From NCBI GenBank assembly GCA_018383835.1, contig JAHAWR010000025.1:1-16156 (forward strand): a stretch of 16,156 nucleotides of DNA, read 5' to 3'. Source of the DNA: Candidatus Jordarchaeia archaeon (GTDB lineage Archaea; Asgardarchaeota; Jordiarchaeia; Jordiarchaeales; Freyrarchaeaceae). Each line of letters begins with the position of its first letter. The first letter of the stretch is position 1. Below are positions 6,348 through 13,200 of the stretch, in pieces. The translations under genes and the position numbers were made by a program. The notes beneath the pieces were generated by a model, which was not told where the DNA came from, ran no database searches, and worked only from the letters and a program-made list of their open reading frames with translations.

Positions 6348-8159
6348 ATGTTAAGCGACATAACCCTCCTCTACCCGATAATCCTCCCAATATTTTTCGC
6401 CATCCTAGTCCTCGGTGTAGGAACGCTGTTCGAGAGGATCATGAATGGAAAACTACAGCTGGCTAGAGAAATAGTGGCAGTTATAGGACTCGCTGTGACA
6501 TCGCTTCATGTGTTCTTAATTTACTGGCAGCTGAGATACCTGCAGATACTATCAGACTGGTTCGCTATGGCGTTCGGTGTCTTCATACCCGCAACACTCT
6601 ACTACGAGTACATGCCCGCAGGGTACTGGCTCACGTTCGCTTACCAAGTGTTCGTGAACGGGCAAAACTGGCTACTTTACAGGGCGGTGATGCCGCCAGC
6701 TGGCTCCGTGTTCGCCGTAGACTTCCTCAGCATACTCATGGCGGCAGCCTTCACAGGACTCGGACTCATCGTATGCATCTACTCCATAAGATACATGGAG
6801 CACGACACTGGAAAGACGAAATATTACGCGTTACTTCTCATACTTGTTGCCGCGATGAACGGAGTTGCCTTTGCAGGAGACCTCTTCACGCTCTTCGTGT
6901 TCTTCGAGATCATGGGGATCTCAGCGTACACCCTTGTCGGCTTCAGAAAGGAGCAGTGGGAGCCCGTTGAGGCAGGATTCAAGTATCTCGTGATGGGTGC
7001 GGTAGGCAGCAGCATGGTGCTATACGCCATATCGCTAATCTACGGTTTAACCGGAACCCTAAACTTCGCCTACCTTGGAACGCTGATCGGAACAATGATC
7101 GTCCACATTGGAGCATTCCTGTCGCAGATGAACCCGTGGGCTCTTTTCCTTGCCTTCCTTGTCCTCTACGGGAGCCAAGTGTTCTACATCATAATCGCGT
7201 TGCTCATCATAGGGTTCGGCGTGAAGGCGGCGATAGTCCCCGTGCACACGTGGCTTCCAGACGCCCACCCAGCCGCACCCAGCGGAATAAGCGCCATGCT
7301 TTCAGGCGTAGTGATAAAGACGGGCGTCTACTCGATGGCCAGAGCCCTCTTCGTAGTCTTCCCCATAACCGGCGTCTGGCCGTGGCTTGTCAGGCTGGAC
7401 ACACCACCCTACAACCTCCCGCAAATGTTCCCAACAGGGTTCCCGGGCTACAGTTACCCCTTCAACTGGAATTACGCCCTAGTCCTCTTCGGCGTAATAA
7501 CACTGATCGTGTCAAACGTGATGGCGCTACTTCAGCAGGATATTAAGAGGCTTCTAGCATACAGCAGCATACTCAACATAGGTTTCATAATGCTCGGCCT
7601 ATCAGTTGGCACAGCAGCAGGGGTTTCCGCGGCATTCTTCCACCTCATCAACCACGCCATAGCCAAGGGCCTCCTCTTCTTGGGGGCAGGAGTCTACCTC
7701 CACTTTACGGGCTCAAGAATGATAAGCGACCTTTCAGGAATAGGTCGCAAGACACCCATAACCAGCATGAGCTTCGCCATAGGCACGCTTGCGTTAATGG
7801 GAATCCCGCCGCTCAACGGCTTCTGGAGCAAAGCACTAATAGTTCTCTCAGCGATCTGGTACGCTCCCTTCGTGCCGGAAGGATGTGTGTGGGTGACGGT
7901 GGCCACCATAACTGTTCTGGCGAGTGCCTTTTCCGCAGCATTCTACCTCAGACTGGTGTACGTTATATGGTTCTCCCCGGAATCCGACCGCGTCAAAGCG
8001 ATAAGCAAGAAAGAGTCTCTGGTGATGGCATTACCAATAGCGGTTCTGGCGCTTGCATGCGTAGTCTTCGGCATATACCCAAGCCCGATATACAGCATGG
8101 CAAACAGGGCAGCGGAGGCACTGCTTCACTACGCAAACTACTTCACCGGAATAATCTAA
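6348..8159 (+). CDS. nuoN: Third antiporter-like subunit in the NuoN position (MrpD/MbhH-like)
   Basis: This 603-residue polytopic protein closes the operon. It carries E187 in GDLFTLFVFFEIMGISAYTL, K293 in FGVKAAIVPVHTWLPDAHPA, K324 in GVVIKTGVYSMAR, and K440 in HLINHAIAKGLLFLGAG. Position and number make it the NuoN equivalent. However, the motifs HTWLPDAHPAAPSGISA and GVVIKTGVYSMARA are those of MrpD, MbhH and hydrogenase-4-type subunits rather than classical bacterial NuoN. It is longer than NuoN (about 480), with a Pro/aromatic insert at about 68-118 and another at about 345-372. The ATG is preceded by AAGGAGG nine bases upstream, 16 bases after the nuoM stop. A T-rich terminator follows. 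The broad role (proton or sodium translocation in the membrane arm) is sure; the name nuoN is by position. Confidence 0.88.
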   Translation: MLSDITLLYPIILPIFFAILVLGVGTLFERIMNGKLQLAREIVAVIGLAVTSLHVFLIYWQLRYLQILSDWFAMAFGVFIPATLYYEYMPAGYWLTFAYQVFVNGQNWLLYRAVMPPAGSVFAVDFLSILMAAAFTGLGLIVCIYSIRYMEHDTGKTKYYALLLILVAAMNGVAFAGDLFTLFVFFEIMGISAYTLVGFRKEQWEPVEAGFKYLVMGAVGSSMVLYAISLIYGLTGTLNFAYLGTLIGTMIVHIGAFLSQMNPWALFLAFLVLYGSQVFYIIIALLIIGFGVKAAIVPVHTWLPDAHPAAPSGISAMLSGVVIKTGVYSMARALFVVFPITGVWPWLVRLDTPPYNLPQMFPTGFPGYSYPFNWNYALVLFGVITLIVSNVMALLQQDIKRLLAYSSILNIGFIMLGLSVGTAAGVSAAFFHLINHAIAKGLLFLGAGVYLHFTGSRMISDLSGIGRKTPITSMSFAIGTLALMGIPPLNGFWSKALIVLSAIWYAPFVPEGCVWVTVATITVLASAFSAAFYLRLVYVIWFSPESDRVKAISKKESLVMALPIAVLALACVVFGIYPSPIYSMANRAAEALLHYANYFTGII

Positions 8160-8161
8160 AA

Positions 8162-8188
8162 TCTCCCTCCTTTCCCTCCTTTTTTATT
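8162..8188 (+). terminator. T-rich terminator of the Nuo-like operon
   Basis: The stretch directly after the last stop is pyrimidine-rich and ends in TTTTTT (8180-8185), the usual form of an archaeal intrinsic terminator without a hairpin. Confidence 0.6.
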
Positions 8189-8234
8189 CGTGAGTTTGAA
8201 GGAGAACCTGCTCCTGCTTCTTTAGAAATCCTTT

Positions 8235-8289
8235 TTAACTCCTATAGCAGATATTTCAATTAGAGAGTCTTGGCTCACTTAGGCTCTCT
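8235..8289 (+). promoter_or_regulatory. Promoter region with inverted repeat, upstream of the YbjN-like gene
   Basis: AT-rich boxes lie at about 8241-8257 (CTATAG, GATATTTCAAT). Directly downstream, AGAGAG (8262-8267) and CTCTCT (8284-8289) form an inverted repeat with a 16-base spacer, close to the expected start of transcription (about 8275-8285). This placement would suit an operator or a leader hairpin; no regulator can be assigned. Confidence 0.35.
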
Positions 8290-8310
8290 TAAAACATAGG
8301 TGGAGTCTGT

Positions 8311-8706
8311 TTGTTACTGGACAAGGTTGCAAGTCTTCTCGATGAGGCAGGCCTCAAGTACGTCAAGCAGAAGGATGCTATAGTAATGCACTGGGAGACT
8401 GAATATTTCTCCGATTTGACTGTGGTTATTCTAACTCCCCCCGACGAGTCATGGTTATTCATCGTAGCTTGGCTCACGGAAGTCTCAAACATACCCGAAG
8501 AGGCGCGCTCCCAACTCTTTTACAATCTCCTAAAGGAGAACTTCAGGCAGAATGGCATTAAGTATGGAGTGGACAACGATGACACCCTGTTCGTAAGCGT
8601 CGAAACGGCAGACACTGACATGACTTCTGAGGAGGTAAAAAGGTACGTTTTGCTCCTTGTGAATGCATGCGACAAGTTTGTAGAGCTCCGAAAGAAACTT
8701 GGTTAA
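8311..8706 (+). CDS. YbjN / type III secretion chaperone-like small protein
   Basis: This 131-residue soluble protein starts at a TTG with GGTGGAG (8299-8305) five bases upstream. The order of elements is helix (LLDEAGLKYV), strands (DAIVMHWETE, LTVVILTP, WLFIVAWLT), helix (IPEEARSQLFYNLLKENFR), strands (IKYGVDNDDTLFVSVETA), then helix (TSEEVKRYVLLLVNACDKFVELRKKL). This is the layout of the YbjN/type III chaperone-like fold, which is widespread in archaea with no settled biochemical role. The family match is by pattern, and I see no catalytic residue. The gene has its own promoter region and ends about 80 bases before nikR. The short T-run at 8743-8748 may serve as its terminator. Confidence 0.6.
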   Translation: MLLDKVASLLDEAGLKYVKQKDAIVMHWETEYFSDLTVVILTPPDESWLFIVAWLTEVSNIPEEARSQLFYNLLKENFRQNGIKYGVDNDDTLFVSVETADTDMTSEEVKRYVLLLVNACDKFVELRKKLG

Positions 8707-8724
8707 TAAGATCACAGAAAAACT

Positions 8725-8740
8725 ATGATTTTTAAATAAC
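8725..8740 (+). promoter_or_regulatory. Likely TATA region of nikR
   Basis: TATGATTTTTAAATAA lies about 50-65 bases before the chosen TTG start. Initiation about 25 bases downstream gives a short leader holding the GGAGGGTG ribosome site. No clear pair of NikR-type half-sites was recognised here by eye. Confidence 0.45.
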
Positions 8741-8774
8741 TCCTTTTTTCTATTCTTGAATGCCCTTTCTGCTT

Positions 8775-8782
8775 GGAGGGTG
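8775..8782 (+). promoter_or_regulatory. Ribosome binding site deciding the nikR start
   Basis: GGAGGGTG is complementary to the 16S rRNA tail and is six bases before the TTG at 8789, while it lies inside the longer reading from 8756. Confidence 0.65.
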
Positions 8783-8788
8783 TTCTCA

Positions 8789-9205
8789 TTGGATGAGAGG
8801 AAAGAGGTGTCTAGGATCAGTATCTCGCTTCCATCAGAGCTCTTGGAGGAATTCGACGGGTTCATTTCCCTTTTGAACATGGATAGGTCTAAGGCTGTTC
8901 AGATCGCCATGCGAAACTTCCTCGCGGAGTATAAGGCATTTTCATCCTCTGGGGACAGTGCTGGCGTGGTCTCAATAATATACGACCATGACGTCAAAGG
9001 GCTGGAGGACACCATAACAGACATTCAGCACGAGTACAACGACATGGTGATTGCTACCGTCCACGCCCATCTTACTCAAAGCGACTGCATGGAAGTGATA
9101 ATAGTCAAAGGTAAGGCTGAGAGGATAAAGGAGTTCTCGGAGAAGCTCATGGCGAACAGGGGAGTTAAGCAGCTTAAGCTTACCTTAAGCTACATTGGCC
9201 CGTAA
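8789..9205 (+). CDS. nikR: NikR-type nickel-responsive transcriptional regulator
   Basis: This 138-residue protein has an N-terminal ribbon-helix-helix DNA-binding domain (about 7-47: VSRISISLPSELLEEFDGF...SKAVQIAMRNFL) followed by an ACT-like metal-binding domain (about 58-136). All four square-planar nickel ligands of the family are present in the right spacing: H81 (QHEYND), H92 and H94 (ATVHAHL) and C100 (SDCMEV). Start choice: the TTG at 8789 has GGAGGGTG (8775-8782) six bases upstream and gives the family length. The in-frame TTG at 8756 would add 11 residues with no ribosome site. NikR proteins repress or activate nickel uptake and nickel-enzyme genes, but no such gene is adjacent, so the target is distant or different. 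The 3' end overlaps the convergent tRNA thiolase gene by 16 bases. Confidence 0.92.
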   Translation: MDERKEVSRISISLPSELLEEFDGFISLLNMDRSKAVQIAMRNFLAEYKAFSSSGDSAGVVSIIYDHDVKGLEDTITDIQHEYNDMVIATVHAHLTQSDCMEVIIVKGKAERIKEFSEKLMANRGVKQLKLTLSYIGP

Positions 9206-10119
9206 GCTTTCTTTAGGCGGCAGAAGCCGCAAATCCCGGATGACGAGGGGTACCCGCACACGGCACACTTACCCGGCGGCGTTTCAATGTTATCAAGTAG
9301 CGGCTTCACCCTTTCTATGAATCCTCGTACCATCTTTATTTTTGTGGCTGGCGCCTCCTCCTCCAGCGCATTAAGCGCCCTCTTAAACCTGTGCGTTGAT
9401 GGAGTAACAGCGTAGGGACATTTCCCGTCGACTGGCGTCAGCCCCTGAAACTGGGCGTACATCGACGTCTCGCTTTCGGAGACCTCGAATAGAGGCTTTA
9501 TACGTGATACCATCCCCTCCCTAGCTGGGAGAACGGGATGTTGACGGGATAGGAGCTCCACGTTCGCTGATAGGTAGTTTGAGAGGAGGACTGCCGCTTC
9601 GTCATCGAGGTTGTGTCCCATAGCAAGACGATCAAACCCCATTTCGACCCCAACCTTGTTAAGAACATATCTTTTAACTACCCCACACACGGAGCAAGCG
9701 GGCCTCCTTTGAGAAGCCATGTCATCTATAGTGAACCCAGCCAACTCGATGAGCTTAACAGTGTAGTGTGGAACATTAAACTCGTCACAGTAGGCACACG
9801 CCACGCTAACGCACTTTTCAGAATACCCCCTTATGCCGAGATCCAGCGTTACCGCTTCAAGATCGCAGTTAAGGGAAAGTTTCGGGTCATTACTGTTCTT
9901 CATCGCTAAAAGAACGTGAAGGAGGACTAGACTATCCTTCCCACCCGACAAAGCTACGAGCACTCTCTCCCCCTCCTTTATCATCCTGTACTTTTCTATT
10001 GTGCGCCTAACCCTCCTCACGATATACTCTTTGAAGTGGGTCCTGCATAAGCTGAGGCGAGCATAAGGAAGGAAAACCTCTGCGTCGCCGTCACACCACC
10101 TGCACCTGCCAGCCAACAT
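9190..10119 (-). CDS. ttuA: TtuA/Ncs6 (CTU1)-family tRNA 2-thiolation enzyme
   Basis: This 309-residue protein has an N-terminal zinc finger (C6, C9, C25, H28), a PP-loop ATP-binding motif SGGKDS at 58-63 in a Rossmann-like domain, the CxxC pair C142/C145 (CSVCGVVKRY), C234 (DGKCPYA), and a C-terminal zinc finger (C285, C288, C297, C300). C142, C145 and C234 correspond to the three cysteines that hold a 4Fe-4S cluster in TtuA, the enzyme that adenylates and then thiolates tRNA uridines (U54 in TtuA, U34 in Ncs6/NcsA). The motif order is complete and the length is normal. Which uridine is modified cannot be decided from sequence alone. The ATG is preceded by GGGAG, and the gene is divergent from the subtilase-like gene, sharing an AT-rich promoter region. 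It ends within the last codons of nikR. Confidence 0.9.
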   Translation of the reverse strand: MLAGRCRWCDGDAEVFLPYARLSLCRTHFKEYIVRRVRRTIEKYRMIKEGERVLVALSGGKDSLVLLHVLLAMKNSNDPKLSLNCDLEAVTLDLGIRGYSEKCVSVACAYCDEFNVPHYTVKLIELAGFTIDDMASQRRPACSVCGVVKRYVLNKVGVEMGFDRLAMGHNLDDEAAVLLSNYLSANVELLSRQHPVLPAREGMVSRIKPLFEVSESETSMYAQFQGLTPVDGKCPYAVTPSTHRFKRALNALEEEAPATKIKMVRGFIERVKPLLDNIETPPGKCAVCGYPSSSGICGFCRLKKAYGPM

Positions 10120-10160
10120 CCAACACTCCCTGCTCCTATAATCTGGATACTAATGTTCCT

Positions 10161-10176
10161 TTCAAAAAATTTAACA
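10161..10176. promoter_or_regulatory. AT-rich box between divergent ttuA and subtilase-like genes
   Basis: TTCAAAAAATTTAACA could serve as TATA box in both directions. On the plus strand, initiation near 10195 would lead into the GGAGG at 10201. On the minus strand, initiation near 10140 would lead into the ttuA ribosome site. This also argues against the plus-strand ATG at 10153 as a start. Confidence 0.45.
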
Positions 10177-10200
10177 TGTCGGGTCGGAAAGATACCTCAG

Positions 10201-10205
10201 GGAGG
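10201..10205 (+). promoter_or_regulatory. Ribosome binding site deciding the subtilase-like start
   Basis: GGAGG sits seven bases before the TTG at 10213. That start places a signal-peptide-like segment (KHVKPLSLAIMFLVLSLVFL) right at the N-terminus, whereas the ATG at 10153 has no comparable site. Confidence 0.6.
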
Positions 10206-10212
10206 TTCGAGT

Positions 10213-13200
10213 TTGCTCAACGCTAAACACGTGAAACCACTTTCCCTCGCCATAATGTTTCTCGTTCTCTCACTAGTCTTCCTTTCATCTCCAACCTACA
10301 TAACCCAAAACGCTTTACCCGAAAACTCGCCCAGCGAAGAGAGCGCCCTAGTAGACCCCGAAATAATAAAGGCAATCAGTCTGGGCTTGGATCCCATACC
10401 GGTTATCGTGGTTTTCACAGTGGATCCCGAAGCAGGGTGCGCCACTGTGAAAGCTACCTCACCAGGAACAGTTGTCGAGAAAGTATATACTATAATCCCC
10501 GCCGCCTCAATGAAGATCCCTTCGACCGACGTTTTCAAAATATCCCGGCTGCCGGAAGTCAGAAGTGTCTGGCTGAACAGGCAAGTTATGCTTGAATCAC
10601 GCATCGAATCCAAGGGTGATAGCGGGGCAGGATTAAACGCAAACCTAGGCGTCGACCAGATATGGGACGAAGGCTTCAACGGGAGCGGCGTTGTGATAGC
10701 CATCTTGGATAGCGGGATAGACTCGTCTCACCCGGACTTGGATGACCTGGACGACGACCCATCCACCAACGACTCCAAGGTTATAGTTAACGTGTCGATG
10801 GTCGACTATGACCCATTCCCCCACGACTTTAACGGGCATGGGACATACGTGGCGGGCATAGTTGCTGGAACGGGAAACGCCTCCGGCGGCGTGTACAAGG
10901 GGGTAGCACCGGGAGCGCTGCTCATGAATGTGAAGGTCTTCGACGCTGAGGGGCTAAGCTTGTACTCGTGGATCCTTTCAGGGATAGAGTGGAGTGTCAG
11001 CCATGGGGCAGACATAATACTGATTGCCTTTTCGGTGCCTGGACTGCCGGACGACCCACTATGTCTAGCTGTGGACGCGGCTACCCGTATGGGGGTGATA
11101 GTAGTCGCCGCAGCAGGCGACGGAGGACCAGCCTACATGAGCATAGGCTCCCCGGGGTCAGCGCTGGGTGCAATAACCGTCGGGGCCTACAACTCCTCCT
11201 CCGGAAAAACATGCAAGTTTAGTGGACGAGGCCCAAGCCTCTACATGTGGACCAAGCCTGATGTGGTTGCCACAGGATATAATGTAATATCATGCCGCGC
11301 CCGCCCCCCAGATTTAGGCTTCAATATTTCTATCCCCCAATTTAACCTAAGTGGTTATGGAACACCTGTAGACGAAAACTACACTGTGGCTTCAACTACG
11401 GCCGCCGCGGCTGCGTACGTTGCAGGCTTATCCGCCCTTCTCTTGCAGTCTTCCATATACGCCAGCCCTGAATCCATAAAGATCACTCTTCTCAAAAACG
11501 CGGCTGACCTTGGCGAGTCCCCTAACATTCAGGGGGCTGGCCTCGTTAACCCATACGCATCTTACGGTTACCTTAACTCCAAAGGCGGAGTCCCACTTAA
11601 CGTAAGCGGGAGAACATACACCATAAGCCTACCTCCCGCCCCCCTCATTGTTAACGGAACCAACCTTCTAAGCTACTGCTTGGTGGGGAGCTATGGAACG
11701 ATTACGGCTATGTATCTCTCAAATGCCACGTCAAACTTTAACTCGTCCCACCTTTTGCAGGGAATGTTCGGCGTATCCTACAACGGCAGCGACACCATTT
11801 GGCTGACGACCGGGACACTACTGCGTGAACTTCACATTTCACACGTAAACGAAACCACCGGGTACGAAAAGCTGAAATCCATACTTCAATTGGACCGCCT
11901 TCTCGTAGTGGTTGTATTCGAGTGCTGGAGCAACTACAACATGAGCCACGCCATAAACGCGTTCAAAGTGACCATGAGCTTTATTAACGTAGGCGGCGAA
12001 TCCGTTTCGGATCTCTACCTTACGTTCTTCTGGAGTCCATCTATGTTCTTGGACGAGACTGACCCCCCATCAGACGACCATGGCCTCTTCAATGCCACGC
12101 TGGAGACCTTAGAAGTCAATGACACATGCGATTCCACGGGTCAAGTCCTTTGGCTGGCTTTTAAGGGGAGCATAAACGTTATAGGCTATGACGTCGGGGA
12201 AAAAAACGAAGTTTTTAGTAAAGCCTTAAAAGGTGTCTTTTCGAACAACTCGGAGTATACTGGCAACTTGGGGCTAGCGGCAAGTTGGCTCCTCTCACCA
12301 CGCCTTGAACCAAATGACTCGTTGTCGTTCACGGCGGCTCTATCATTTGGAGGCAGTCAGGCTGATGCCCAGAACGCAGTCTTAGAGGCGATCGAAGCTC
12401 AGGAGCAACTATACGTCGCCGACTTATGCGTTGTCAACTCATCTATACCCCGCCTACATCAGCTGGGCGCGGACTATGTCTCCGAGTGCATGGTGATCAA
12501 CGTTGGGAACATTGCTACTAACGCCTCCGTCTTCTTCTTCGCAAATAAGTCAGGGGATGGTAGCACCGTCTACTATGCCGAAGAGTTCAAGCTTGAAAAC
12601 CTTCAGCCATACGTGCCTGTGAAACTGAAAGCCATATGGCGCCTGACCAGCGGAGGCATGTACTCCGTGGGCTGGGCTATGTGGAAGTCTCTCCCTCTAC
12701 CCCTAAAGTACCTTCTAAACTCTGAGCTCCTCGCAAACATAAGGGAAGTCCTTCAGCAGTTTAACATTACAGAGTTTTACATGCTGGACAACTACATGGC
12801 AAGAAACGTCTTTATAGGTTCGCCTCCACCCGACCAAGCAGTTCTCCCGGTGAGGATACCATACGACCCGTTCCCTATTAGATTCCCAGTAGATTTCGCA
12901 TACTATAACTTAACCGTGATAACCACCGGAATCCTCAGCGACATTAAGGTTTCAGTCGAGGGAGGCGCCTCCAAACTGACCTTCATATCTAAAGTGCCAA
13001 AGTCCGTAGATCGCTTCGGAACGGTCGAAGTCTCGATAAACACCACAACCCCGTCAACCCTCAGCCTTAATATCCCGCTAAACCTTCCCTTTGGTTTCTT
13101 CAACTTTCCAAACCCCGGAAAATATAGTGGCACAATTAAGGTGACACTGAGCGAACTCGAGTGTCAAGTATCGGTGTCCTTCACTATCACATACCCTCAG

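Noticed and set aside
8756..8788. Earlier TTG start for nikR
   Set aside because: It has no ribosome site, and the good GGAGGGTG would lie inside the gene. The later TTG gives the family length of 138.
10153..10212. ATG at 10153 as start of the subtilase-like gene
   Set aside because: It lies in the AT-rich promoter region without a ribosome site. The TTG at 10213 follows GGAGG and puts the signal peptide at the N-terminus.
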